This document shows, piece by piece, positions 1-7,419 of a stretch of DNA of 10,093 bases. The notes beneath the pieces were generated by a model. It saw only the letters and a list, made by a program, of their open reading frames with translations. It searched no databases and was not told where the DNA came from. The stretch covers positions 1-10,093 of the forward strand of contig CALCTW010000029.1 in the NCBI GenBank assembly GCA_937907055.1. Reading direction: 5' to 3'. Made by a program: the position numbers and the translations under genes. This stretch comes from an uncultured Clostridia bacterium (lineage in GTDB: Bacteria > Bacillota > Clostridia > Christensenellales > Aristaeellaceae). Positions within the stretch are counted from its first letter, which is position 1, and every line of letters begins with the position of its first letter.

Positions 1-1698
1 CTTGCGGTCGATCTGGGAAATGGGCTTGCCGTCAAAGAGGATCTCGCCCGACCAGGGCTGATACAGGCCGGAGATCAGCTTGGCCAGCGTGGATTTGCCG
101 CAGCCGGAGGGGCCTACGAAGGCCACCTTCTTGCCGGGCTCCAGCGTGAGATTGAAATCCTTGAGCAGCGGCGGCGCCAGACGGGCGTAGCCGAAGGTGA
201 CATTTTTCATCTCAAGGCGTCCGCTCAGTTTGCCCACGACCTCTTCGCTTTCGTTTTCACTGCTGCTGAACACAACGTCATCGGGGTAGTTCATTACGTC
301 ATCCAGGCGTTCCATCTGCACGGTCATTTCCTGAATGGTCTGTCCCGCGCTGATCAGCGAGATGGCAGGACCGTAGAAGGAGGAGACGATGCCCTGGAAG
401 GCCATGACCATACCGACGGTGAATTCACCCTGCAGTACCAGATGGATGCCAAGCCCCATGATAATGAGCTTGGACAGGCTGACGCTGAGGCTGGGGATGA
501 TGCCCAGATACTGATTCATGCGGGCGTAATTGACCTTTTGCCGGTTCACGCTTGCCTGCAGGCCGCTCCACTGCTCAAAATAGCCGTCTTCAGCACCGCA
601 GGCCTTTAACGTTTCCACCATGCCGATGCCGGAGACCGTGCTGGAGGCCAGCTTGCCGCTGTCACGGGCCTGCACGCGCATGATATTGGTGCGTTTGTGG
701 GAGATATAACGGGACATGCCCAGATTGATGATGACGGAGAGGACACCGACGAAGGCCAGCAGCACATTGTAGCGTATCATGACGATCAGGTAGAAGGCCA
801 TCATACCGGCATCCAGCACGAGCGGCGCCAGGGTTTTGATCAGCGCGCCGGCAATGCCCGCGTTGGTCGCCTGACGGGAGGCGATATCGCTGGCGAGGCG
901 CTGGCTGAAGAAGTGCATGGGCAGATGCAGGACTTTCCACAGATAGGAGGAATTGCCCACCGCGGCCATTTTACCTTCGATCTTGACGGAATAGATGCAC
1001 TGGATGAAGTCGATAAACAGCTTGACCAGCGCGAAAACGCCAAACAGGATGAAGAACCCCTTCACGAAGGGCGCGGGCGCCCCGGCCAGCAGCTGATCCA
1101 TAAACACGCGCGAGAAGGCGGGCTCGATGATGGACAGCAGCGAGGCGATGACGGTGGTCAATACCACGAAGGTCAGCGCGGTGCCGGTGCCCTGAAGGCG
1201 CTGCTTGGCGAAGGCAAGGATGGATTTCTTTTTGCCGGAGGGCTCAAAATCCTCGCCCGGCTCAATGACGATGACGACACCGGTGAACTGCTGATCGAAT
1301 TCTTCCATGGTGACCCTGACGGAGCCGCGGGCCGGGTCGTTCAGATAGGCCATGTTATTGCGGAAGCCGTCCAGCACCACAAAGTGATTAAAGCCCCAGT
1401 GAATGATGCAGGGGAAGGGCCCTTCCTCCTGCAATCCTTCCACATCCACGCGGAAGGCACTGGCCTTGAAGCCGTGGCTGCGGGCGGCCAGCAGGATATT
1501 CTTCGCGCTGGAGCCGTCACGGGAAACGGCGCAATCCTGACGCGCCTGCTCCAGCGTGAGCCATTTGTCAAAGTAGGCGGAGACCATGGCAAGGGACGCG
1601 GCCCCGCACTCTGTCGCCTCCAGCTGCATGATGACGGGCACCTTGGCCACGCCCTTCAGCAGCAGTTTTTTTGCTTCTTTTGATTTTCTGGATCTCAT
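1..1698 (-). CDS. NHLP-type peptide exporter: C39 peptidase, permease and ATPase (C-terminus off the left edge)
   Basis: Likely cleaves a double-glycine leader from a peptide and exports the core through the cytoplasmic membrane. The frame is open for 566 codons from ATG at 1698 to the window edge. The C39 peptidase domain occupies about residues 10-140: motif QLEATECGAASLAM has the catalytic Cys31, HWGFNHFVVL has His105, and the NDPARG segment has Asp121, so the triad is complete. A membrane domain follows (about 165-440), then the start of an ABC ATPase with Walker A GPSGCGKST at about 529-537. The last visible residues are about 30 past Walker A; signature, Walker B and His loop must lie outside the window. 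The start has GGAGG about 8 bases upstream. It lies 16 bp downstream of the HlyD-like gene, so the two form an operon. Family naming (NHLP/NHLM bacteriocin ABC transporter) is by recognition of the C39 motif and its neighbour. Its likely substrate is the GG-leader peptide at 7420. Confidence 0.93.
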   Translation of the reverse strand, partial: MRSRKSKEAKKLLLKGVAKVPVIMQLEATECGAASLAMVSAYFDKWLTLEQARQDCAVSRDGSSAKNILLAARSHGFKASAFRVDVEGLQEEGPFPCIIHWGFNHFVVLDGFRNNMAYLNDPARGSVRVTMEEFDQQFTGVVIVIEPGEDFEPSGKKKSILAFAKQRLQGTGTALTFVVLTTVIASLLSIIEPAFSRVFMDQLLAGAPAPFVKGFFILFGVFALVKLFIDFIQCIYSVKIEGKMAAVGNSSYLWKVLHLPMHFFSQRLASDIASRQATNAGIAGALIKTLAPLVLDAGMMAFYLIVMIRYNVLLAFVGVLSVIINLGMSRYISHKRTNIMRVQARDSGKLASSTVSGIGMVETLKACGAEDGYFEQWSGLQASVNRQKVNYARMNQYLGIIPSLSVSLSKLIIMGLGIHLVLQGEFTVGMVMAFQGIVSSFYGPAISLISAGQTIQEMTVQMERLDDVMNYPDDVVFSSSENESEEVVGKLSGRLEMKNVTFGYARLAPPLLKDFNLTLEPGKKVAFVGPSGCGKSTLAKLISGLYQPWSGEILFDGKPISQIDRK

Positions 1699-1714
1699 CT
1701 GTACATCCTCCGTG

Positions 1715-2209
1715 TCAGTTGATGATGTACTTGATGGGATTGACGGTTTCGACCGTGATCTGGCCGCTGTATACGCCGGGCAGCAGGGGCGCGTCCACGG
1801 TCAGCGGCGCGACGATCGTACCCATTTCCAGAGAGCCCGCGCGGCGCACGTTGATGTTCATCTCCTCCGTGACCAGCTGGGAGGCATAGCCGACATCCGT
1901 CAGAGGGTACTTTTCACCCGCGATGGTCACGGAACCGCCGGAAAGCGCGCTCTTTTTCTGCTCGCCGGGCACATAGCATACCACCACGCCGTCAGAGGCT
2001 TCCACCGCCACGTTCATGGTGATGTTGATCTGCCCGAAGATCATCCATACAATGCCGCCGATGAGCAGCACGATGACGGCGAGCAGCGGCAGCCACACGC
2101 CGGGACCGGTCACGGTGAGATACTGATCCAGCTGCTCGGGGGAGGAGATCCTGTTCAGGGCCTTTTTTCTGAAGATGGATTCCTTCTGGGTGCTTTTCTG
2201 TTCTTCCAT
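1715..2209 (-). CDS. Short HlyD-like NHLP secretion protein
   Basis: This 164-residue protein is probably the membrane-anchored partner of the downstream C39 exporter. The N-terminus (IFRKKALNRISSPEQLDQYL, residues 12-31) resembles the cytoplasmic segment of NHLP HlyD-type adaptors. It is followed by one membrane helix at about 36-60 and an extracytoplasmic beta-rich part that ends in a segment like the C-terminus of HlyD proteins (GVYSGQITVETVNP, about 145-158). The long coiled-coil hairpin and lipoyl halves of full-length adaptors, usually around 400 residues, are absent. This is either a compact Gram-positive form or an internal deletion; both ends look intact, which favours the compact form. 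The start is supported by AGGAGG 7-8 bases upstream. The stop is TGA, and translation of the exporter starts 16 bp later. Expressed from the promoter at 2368-2396 with a leader of about 150 nt. Confidence 0.8.
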   Translation of the reverse strand: MEEQKSTQKESIFRKKALNRISSPEQLDQYLTVTGPGVWLPLLAVIVLLIGGIVWMIFGQINITMNVAVEASDGVVVCYVPGEQKKSALSGGSVTIAGEKYPLTDVGYASQLVTEEMNINVRRAGSLEMGTIVAPLTVDAPLLPGVYSGQITVETVNPIKYIIN

Positions 2210-2367
2210 GAGGCATTCCTCCTGTGAAAATATATTTCTGATGTTGAACCGTCCGCGGGGTCTTTCGCGCGTGTTTTTTAGGAAAATCTCCCGGAAAACA
2301 GATATCTCCCGATGCCATTTTCCGAAATATGGACTTTGAGCGCTTACAGAACCCCATTTTCTCTTAT

Positions 2368-2396
2368 ATTATAAGAAATCCGGGGTATCATTGCAA
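2368..2396 (-). promoter_or_regulatory. Sigma-A type promoter of the export operon
   Basis: Reading the minus strand, TTGCAA (2396-2391) and a perfect TATAAT (2373-2368) are separated by exactly 17 bases. It faces the HlyD-like gene and predicts a transcript start near 2361. Confidence 0.75.
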
Positions 2397-2498
2397 GTGT
2401 TTTCTCATCGTGACGGGCGAATGGAAGAGCGAGACCGCGCCCCGCGCGGCAGGGGCGGAATGACGGCCCCCCGGCGGAGGAGAGAAGGCGGAGAAATG

Positions 2499-2527
2499 TA
2501 GACAGAAGCGGTTTTTACGATTATAAT
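2499..2527 (+). promoter_or_regulatory. Sigma-A type promoter of the ABC/phosphatase operon
   Basis: TAGACA (2499-2504, one mismatch to TTGACA) and a perfect TATAAT (2522-2527) are separated by exactly 17 bases. Transcription would start near 2534, about 60 nt before the ABC exporter gene. Confidence 0.7.
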
Positions 2528-2593
2528 AACAGACAGAATATCCCTTTCGTGCCCTGAAAACGGCACGCACTGCTGCAGTTCCTTCTTTAAGAA

Positions 2594-4393
2594 ATGATGA
2601 TGCCGGGAGTAATGGATGAATCCCCTCCCGGACCGGAGGCTTTATTGAATCGTTTGCTGGATAAATTAAAAAATCTGTTCGGACGGCGCAAGGAGATGCG
2701 CCGCCAGTTCCGCTGGATCGTTGAAAAGGCGCGGCCCTGCATGCCGAGGCTGATCGTGCTTTTTCTGCTGCAGTCGCTGGGCTCGGTCATCTCCATCGTG
2801 CTGACACTGGTGAACAAGCAGATCATCGATCACGCCATCGCGCAGGCGGGTTTCTTTGATACGCGCGCCTTTGTGCTGCTGGTGGCGCTGACGCTGATCA
2901 ATATCCTGATGGGCGCGGGCATCCATTACGCCGCCATGCTGATCAGCGAACGGTATACCTTCCTGCTGCGCTCGCAGCTGTATGACCGTATCCTGCACAG
3001 CAAATGGCACAGCCTGAAGCGTTATCATTCCGGCGATATCCAGACCCGTCTGACCGGGGATATGGATATTGTTTCGGGCGGTATCACAGGCCTTGTGCCG
3101 GAGCTCCTGGCCATGGTGCTGCGCCTGGTGCTGGCGTTTGTCATTCTGGTGCGTTTTGATGTGATGCTGGCGCTGGCTGCCCTGCTGCTGGGGCCGCTGG
3201 GCTTGCTGTGCAGCATGTTTTTCAGCGGACGCATGCACAAATATCAGGTGCAGGCGCGTGAAAATGAATCCAAAATGCGCAGTTTTATGCAGGAGACCAC
3301 GGAAAATACCATCGTGATCAAGGCGTTCTCCATGGAGGATGAATCTTTAAAGCGTTTTTCCCGTCTGCGCGCGGAACGACTGGCCATCGTGCGCAAGCAG
3401 GGGCTCGTCAGCGGCGCCAGCCGTCTGGCCATGAACATGGTGTTCTCCACGGGGCATATGCTGGCCTTCGGGTGGGGCATCCTGCGCGTATCAAAGCTGT
3501 AGATCACCTATGGTACCATGAGCGTGTTCCTTTCGCTGGTCAATCAGATCTCCGGGCCCATCATGGGCATGGGAAATATCCTGCCGCGCCTTATCGGGGT
3601 GCTGGCGGCAGCCGGACGGGTGATGGAACTGGAGGAGATGGAGGCGGAGCAGCCGAAGGAGGAACTGCCCCTTTCCGGCGCGACGGGCGTATGCCTGCAG
3701 GATGTGAGCTTTACCTATGATAAGGACATGGCGGAGCAACTGCCGGTGCTGAAGCATGTATCCCTTGAGATCCGCCCCGGCGAATCGGTGGCGCTGGTGG
3801 GAGTGACCGGCTCCGGCAAGACCACCATCGCGCGGCTGCTGCTCAACCTGATCGAGCCGGAAAGCGGCTGTGTGCTGTTTACAGACGCGAATGGGCAGCA
3901 GGTGCAGGCATCGCCCTCCACACGCGGCCTGATCGCCTATGTGCCGCAGGGCAATACGCTGTCCTCCGGTACATTAAGGGAAAACCTGCTGGCCGGCGGG
4001 GAAGCATCGGATGAAGTGATCCGGAGCGCCCTGATGACGGCGGAAGCGGGCTTCGCGCTGGAACTGGGGCTGGACGCGGTCATTGGGGAGCGCGGCATCG
4101 GGCTTTCGGAGGGGCAGGCGCAGCGTCTGGCCATTGCCCGCGCGCTGATCCGCGGGGCGGGCTTCCTCATTCTGGACGAGGCCTCCGCCAGCCTGGACAT
4201 GGAAACGGAGCAGAAGATCATGATGAACCTGCGCCGCGCGCGGCAGGGCATCACCTGCCTGGTCATCACGCACAGGCCTTCGCTGCTGGCCATCTGTGAC
4301 CGCTGTTACCGTGTGAAGGAAGGCTGCGTGACAGAGGTGAACAAGCGGGATCTTCCGTCTGAATGGCGTGATCTTGCAGCTATTGAAGAATAA
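2594..4393 (+). CDS. ABC exporter (membrane domain plus ATPase) with an internal TAG codon
   Basis: A 599-residue ABC exporter half-transporter, read as one gene across a single in-frame TAG at 3500-3502 (codon 303). Under the standard code it splits into a membrane piece ending at 3502 and an ATPase piece that could restart at ATG 3518. The two are in the same frame, and that ATG has no ribosome binding site. Membrane helices lie in about residues 45-330. The ATPase is complete: Walker A GVTGSGKT (403-410), Q-loop Gln452, signature LSEGQ (504-508, in place of LSGGQ), Walker B ending LILDE (Asp528, Glu529) and His560. TAG falls just before ITYGTMSVF, between the last two membrane segments, where ABC exporters have a short loop. 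The substrate is unknown; export of, or immunity to, the locus peptide is plausible. The exact start is uncertain (ATG at 2594 or 2612), with only a weak ribosome binding site. The stop is TAA, and the phosphatase starts 25 bp later. Confidence 0.85.
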
Positions 4394-4418
4394 ATGTGAA
4401 AACAGAGGAGCCTTCCGA

Positions 4419-6158
4419 ATGAAAAAGACAGCGGAGAAGAACGGGATCAAGAAACGCCACGGGCTGATCGCCGTCATCTGTACGGCCATCATCCTGATCA
4501 CGCTGGCGGTCACGATCTCCGTTTCACTGGTCAATTATCAGCAATACCGTGAAGCTATTTCGGAGATCTATACCGATAACGCCCTCGCCACTGCCAGGAT
4601 GATCGAAGGCAGCATGCCGCAGACGGAATGGAAAAAAGTGAAGCGCCAGGTGGAGCGCTGGCGGGAGGATCTCATCGATGATGACACCCTGCTGGCCGAG
4701 GCGGAGACCGGGGCCTTTTCATCTGCCATGACACAGATCCAGCAGATCACGGACAGCATGCAGCTGACGAACGTGACGATCTTTACGCTGGATCAGGAAT
4801 GGATGCAGGAGATCACGGAAGCGGATTTTGCCCTGGAAGAGACCGGCTTTATGACCTTCATTATGGATTTCTATCCCTCGGATCGGGATGAAGTCACGTA
4901 TGAGATCGGGGATATCGATATCTGGTGGGATGATTACGCGGGCTGCAATGATTACCGCGAGCTGTTCACGGAGATCATTGAGAGCGGTAAGCCCACTGTG
5001 CTGGAGGAGATCCTGCCGGACGGCACGATGCTGTATACCTATTATTATCCGATCTTTGTGCAGGATGAGTTTACGGCGATGGTGATGATCAGTCAGCCGG
5101 CGCAGGAGATCGAGGACTTTATCAGCGTATTCTTCCGCCAGTCGCTGGGGATCGGCCTTGGCATCACGGCGGTGCTGATCGTGCTGGCCATTGTGTTCTT
5201 TGCTTTGCGCGTGGTGCGCCCGCTGCGCCTGATCACCATGGAAACGGTGCAGTTTGTTTCCGATAACGCGGCGGTGTCGGATCAGCTTTCCAAAGTGCGC
5301 ACAAGGGATGAGATCCAGCAGCTGGCGGAGAGCGTGCTGCAGATGGAGACTGATGTGCAGCACTATATCGAGAAGATCGAGAAAGTGACGGCGGAGGAAG
5401 AGCATATCCGTACTGAGCTGAACGTGGCTGCCCGTATCCAGGAGGATATGCTGCCGCGCGTGTTCCCGCCCTATCCCGATCGGGAGGAATTCAGCATTTA
5501 TGCCTCCATGGACCCGGCCAAGGAGGTGGGCGGCGATTTTTATGATTTCTTCTTTGTCGATCCGGATCATCTGGCGCTGGTCATGGCCGATGTGGCCGGA
5601 AAGGGCGTACCGGCCTCCCTGTTCATGGTGATCGCCAAGACGCTGATCAAGACCCGCGCCCAGCAGGGTGGCTCGCCTGCGGAGATCCTGCAGGATGTGA
5701 ACGCGCAGCTGTGCGACGGCAATGAAGAAAATATGTTCGTGACCGTGTGGCTGGCCATTGTGGACCTGCGCACGGGCAAGGGCGTGGCGGCCAATGCCGG
5801 CCACGAGCATCCCGTGCGCCGTGACACGGGCGATATCTACCGGCTGGTGGAGTATCGGCATTCCCCGGCGGTGGCGCTGATGGATTCCATCCGCTTCCGT
5901 GAGCATGAATTTGAACTGAAGCCGGGCGACCGCCTGTTTGTGTATACCGACGGCCTGCCCGAGGCGACGAACGCGCGGGATGAGTTGTACGGCACGGAAC
6001 GCCTGCTGACGGTGCTGAACGCGCACCCGGATACGCCGACGGAGGGGGTGCTGCCCCTTGTGACGCAGGATGTGGCACGGTTTGTGGGCGAGGCCCCGCA
6101 ATTTGATGACCTGACGATGCTGGTGTTTGAGTATCGGGGGAAAAAGGGGAAAGAATAA
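4419..6158 (+). CDS. Membrane sensor phosphatase, PP2C/RsbU (SpoIIE) type with HAMP domain
   Basis: A 579-residue sensor that probably removes phosphate from Ser/Thr of a protein partner in response to an extracellular signal. It has TM1 at about residues 15-38, an extracytoplasmic sensor region at about 40-240, TM2 at about 241-266, a HAMP linker at about 267-325 and a coiled segment leading to the phosphatase domain (LNVAARIQEDMLP, 334-346). Metal-binding residues expected of this fold are present: GGDFYDF (Asp373), MADVAGKG (Asp391), VYTDG (Asp511) and QFDDLT (Asp563, Asp564). I chose ATG 4419 because AGAGGAG ends 8 bases before it; an upstream in-frame ATG at 4368 overlaps the ABC gene and lacks such a site. 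Members of this family usually act on anti-sigma antagonists in partner-switching pathways, but no such partner is in the window. It is co-transcribed between an ABC exporter and a peptidase-like gene, so it may tune peptide production or export. Stop TAA. Confidence 0.9.
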   Translation: MKKTAEKNGIKKRHGLIAVICTAIILITLAVTISVSLVNYQQYREAISEIYTDNALATARMIEGSMPQTEWKKVKRQVERWREDLIDDDTLLAEAETGAFSSAMTQIQQITDSMQLTNVTIFTLDQEWMQEITEADFALEETGFMTFIMDFYPSDRDEVTYEIGDIDIWWDDYAGCNDYRELFTEIIESGKPTVLEEILPDGTMLYTYYYPIFVQDEFTAMVMISQPAQEIEDFISVFFRQSLGIGLGITAVLIVLAIVFFALRVVRPLRLITMETVQFVSDNAAVSDQLSKVRTRDEIQQLAESVLQMETDVQHYIEKIEKVTAEEEHIRTELNVAARIQEDMLPRVFPPYPDREEFSIYASMDPAKEVGGDFYDFFFVDPDHLALVMADVAGKGVPASLFMVIAKTLIKTRAQQGGSPAEILQDVNAQLCDGNEENMFVTVWLAIVDLRTGKGVAANAGHEHPVRRDTGDIYRLVEYRHSPAVALMDSIRFREHEFELKPGDRLFVYTDGLPEATNARDELYGTERLLTVLNAHPDTPTEGVLPLVTQDVARFVGEAPQFDDLTMLVFEYRGKKGKE

Positions 6159-6189
6159 ATACAGTGAAGACAGCAAGGATGATACATGC

Positions 6190-6669
6190 ATGAACACAAA
6201 ACCCATTACCATTCCCGAATGGCACGCGTGGGCAAAACAGGGCGCTTCCGTCCCCATGCGCATACCGATCAACGGTGTGAGCATGTACCCGGTCATCCGG
6301 CGCAACCGTGATATGGTGACGATCGTTCCGCTGGATCATGAGCCGGTGCCCGGGGAGATCGTGATGTTTGCCCAGCCGCAGCTGAACCGCTATGTGCTGC
6401 ACCGTGTGTGGCAGGTGCGCGAAGGCCGCGTGCAGACCTGGGGGGACAACTGCGACAAGCCCGATGGCTGGATGCCGCGCGAGATGATCTGGGGACAGGC
6501 GATCCGCATTGAGCGCGGAAAGCGGGATATAAAGCCCGATCCTGCCCGCGGCATGCGCTGGGCCAAGGTGTGGCATCCGGTGGGAAAAGCGGTGCGGAAG
6601 GGAAGAAGTATGGCAGCAGGGGTGTATCGTAGAGTGAAGCGATTGATGCCCAAGGGAAATAAAGAATAA
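6190..6669 (+). CDS. S24/S26-type peptidase-like protein
   Basis: A 159-residue protein with a signal-peptidase-like core. INGVSMYPVI carries the presumed nucleophile Ser31; RYVLHRVWQV has His71 where bacterial type I signal peptidases have lysine and where ER/SipW-type enzymes have histidine; TWGDNCDKPD is the GDN box with Asp86. Unlike ordinary signal peptidases it has no N-terminal membrane helix, and the C-terminus is basic (about 20 Lys/Arg in the last 60 residues) without a clear anchor. The start ATG 6190 has AAGGA about 10 bases upstream; an in-frame ATG at 6127 lies inside the phosphatase gene and was not chosen. It is the last gene of the plus-strand operon, followed by a terminator. 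Similar small S24/S26 proteins accompany PqqD/radical SAM peptide loci, so a part in leader removal is possible but unproven. Stop TAA. Confidence 0.75.
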   Translation: MNTKPITIPEWHAWAKQGASVPMRIPINGVSMYPVIRRNRDMVTIVPLDHEPVPGEIVMFAQPQLNRYVLHRVWQVREGRVQTWGDNCDKPDGWMPREMIWGQAIRIERGKRDIKPDPARGMRWAKVWHPVGKAVRKGRSMAAGVYRRVKRLMPKGNKE

Positions 6670-6684
6670 ACAACGGAATAAATG

Positions 6685-6714
6685 AAGGTCAGCGGCATGG
6701 GCGGCTGACCTTTT
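6685..6714 (+). terminator. Rho-independent terminator after the S24/S26-like gene
   Basis: A 9-bp stem AAGGTCAGC (6685-6693) with GCTGACCTT (6704-6712), a 10-base loop, and a short run of T ending at 6714. It lies 15 bp after the stop codon and closes the plus-strand operon. The T run is short, so termination may be partial. Confidence 0.7.
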
Positions 6715-6771
6715 GTATATACGGTGGTTCAAAAAGACTTGAGCGTATAGAATATACATAAATATACCTTT

Positions 6772-6780
6772 TGCTATAAT
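6772..6780 (+). promoter_or_regulatory. Candidate extended -10 promoter
   Basis: TGCTATAAT matches the extended -10 consensus TGnTATAAT exactly. No good -35 box lies 16-18 bases upstream (6752-6757 is ATATAC), which extended -10 promoters can tolerate. The three ATTGCA boxes lie just downstream, where a repressor could act. Confidence 0.45.
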
Positions 6781-6783
6781 AAT

Positions 6784-6826
6784 ATTGCAGTTTTGTAATT
6801 GCAATAATAAACTTTTTGTTATTGCA
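6784..6826 (+). repeat. Three ATTGCA boxes, candidate operator or hairpin
   Basis: ATTGCA occurs at 6784-6789, 6798-6803 and 6821-6826 in the same orientation; the middle copy is the palindrome ATTGCAAT. TGCAATAA (6800-6807) can also pair with TTATTGCA (6819-6826) across an 11-base loop. The cluster directly follows the TATAAT at 6775-6780. Its role as an operator is inferred from position only; chance is possible in A+T-rich DNA. Confidence 0.35.
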
Positions 6827-6891
6827 CCGTGGATTTTATGATGGATATGCGTATATAGGGGTGAGCAGAGAAAAAGATACTCTGCGAGTGG

Positions 6892-6929
6892 AAAGGAGGA
6901 AATACGGTATGTCTATACTCTATGGTTAA
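6892..6929 (+). other. Strong ribosome binding site with a six-codon frame (leader peptide candidate)
   Basis: AAAGGAGGA (6892-6900) is the best ribosome binding site of the A+T-rich half and sits 8 bases before ATG 6909. The frame reads MSILYG and stops at TAA (6927-6929). After that TAA the same frame is open again to TGA at 7035, with an internal ATG at 6951 (28 residues, three Cys). It may be a translated leader, or the remnant of an older precursor gene broken by a TAA. Confidence 0.35.
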
Positions 6930-7033
6930 TTGTCAAAGGTAATTCAGGGTATGGAATGCTCGATCTTGTGCTTACTTCAAGGAATTACGGGTATATACAG
7001 TAAACTATCTTGTTCGGTATTTGCAAAATTTTC

Positions 7034-7062
7034 TTGACATTCTGAAGAAAATGTGATAAAAG
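7034..7062 (+). promoter_or_regulatory. Promoter of the precursor peptide operon
   Basis: A perfect TTGACA (7034-7039) and TAAAAG (7057-7062) are separated by 17 bases, with TG at 7054-7055 forming an extended -10. The transcript would start near 7069, leaving a leader of about 78 nt before the first peptide. Confidence 0.72.
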
Positions 7063-7146
7063 AAATTGTAAAACATTATATTAATGAGATGTTTTGAGTA
7101 TTATGCACGTATGCGGTTGTTAGCAAAAAGGAGTGTCTGACATTAT

Positions 7147-7341
7147 ATGAGCAAGCGAGTTTATACAAAGCCGGAAGTAGTTTTAGTTTCTATTGACTAT
7201 TCTGATGTTGTTGCTGATTCTGAAAAACAGTATTTCAGTGATTATACATGGAATGGTGACTATTCTTCTTTCGGAGATAAGTGTACAACATCTTCCACGT
7301 TTTGGTGGGCTACGTATGAGGGTGGACCTTGCGTAAGTTAA
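7147..7341 (+). CDS. RiPP precursor-like peptide 1 (KPE-type leader)
   Basis: A 64-residue small peptide, probably the precursor of a modified peptide. The N-terminal part (MSKRVYTKPEVVLVSIDYSD, then VVADS to residue 25) has the pattern basic - Tyr - KPE - hydrophobic - V.A.S that I recognise from leaders of small peptides beside radical SAM/PqqD genes. The rest is a core-like region of about 39 residues rich in aromatic and small polar residues: Tyr29, Phe30, Tyr33, Trp35, Tyr39, Phe42, Phe52, Trp53, Trp54, Tyr57, with two cysteines (Cys46, Cys62) and a GG at 59-60. The cysteines could take part in thioether, disulfide or other cross-links. AAGGAG lies 13 bases before the ATG, which is slightly long. 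It follows the promoter at 7034 directly and ends in TAA. No TAG is present. The modification chemistry cannot be read from sequence. Confidence 0.65.
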   Translation: MSKRVYTKPEVVLVSIDYSDVVADSEKQYFSDYTWNGDYSSFGDKCTTSSTFWWATYEGGPCVS

Positions 7342-7419
7342 TCCGATTTCCTTATTGAAGAAGCTAAGATTGAGTACGAGACTTGTTATTAAAAGATAAT
7401 AGAATGGAGGAATGTTACT

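Larger units (their letters stand above)
2210..2593. other. Divergent intergenic region
   Basis: These 384 bp separate the minus-strand export operon from the plus-strand ABC/phosphatase operon. The region holds two back-to-back promoters (2368-2396 minus, 2499-2527 plus) about 100 bp apart, with a G+C-rich stretch at about 2430-2480 between them. I see no convincing gene in it. Confidence 0.75.
6670..7146 (+). other. A+T-rich leader and promoter region before the precursor peptides
   Basis: After the terminator this 477-bp stretch is strongly A+T-rich compared with what precedes it. It holds an extended -10 element (6772-6780), three same-orientation ATTGCA boxes (6784, 6798, 6821), a hairpin GCAGAG/CTCTGC (6865-6885), a strong ribosome binding site with a six-codon reading frame (6892-6929), and the precursor promoter (7034-7062). 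I see no long gene in it. Confidence 0.7.

Noticed and set aside
697..1683. Long plus-strand open frame (328 codons) opposite the C39 exporter
   Set aside because: It is the antisense shadow of a G+C-rich gene; the minus strand carries a complete C39 triad and Walker A with a good ribosome binding site.
3518..4393. Separate ABC ATPase gene starting at ATG 3518
   Set aside because: It is in the same frame as the membrane half, lies five codons after a TAG and lacks a ribosome binding site, so it is treated as the second half of one gene.
4719..6305. Minus-strand open frame of 528 codons opposite the phosphatase
   Set aside because: Its composition (very His/Arg/Gln-rich) is typical of an antisense shadow, and the plus strand encodes a full HAMP-PP2C protein with all metal-binding residues.
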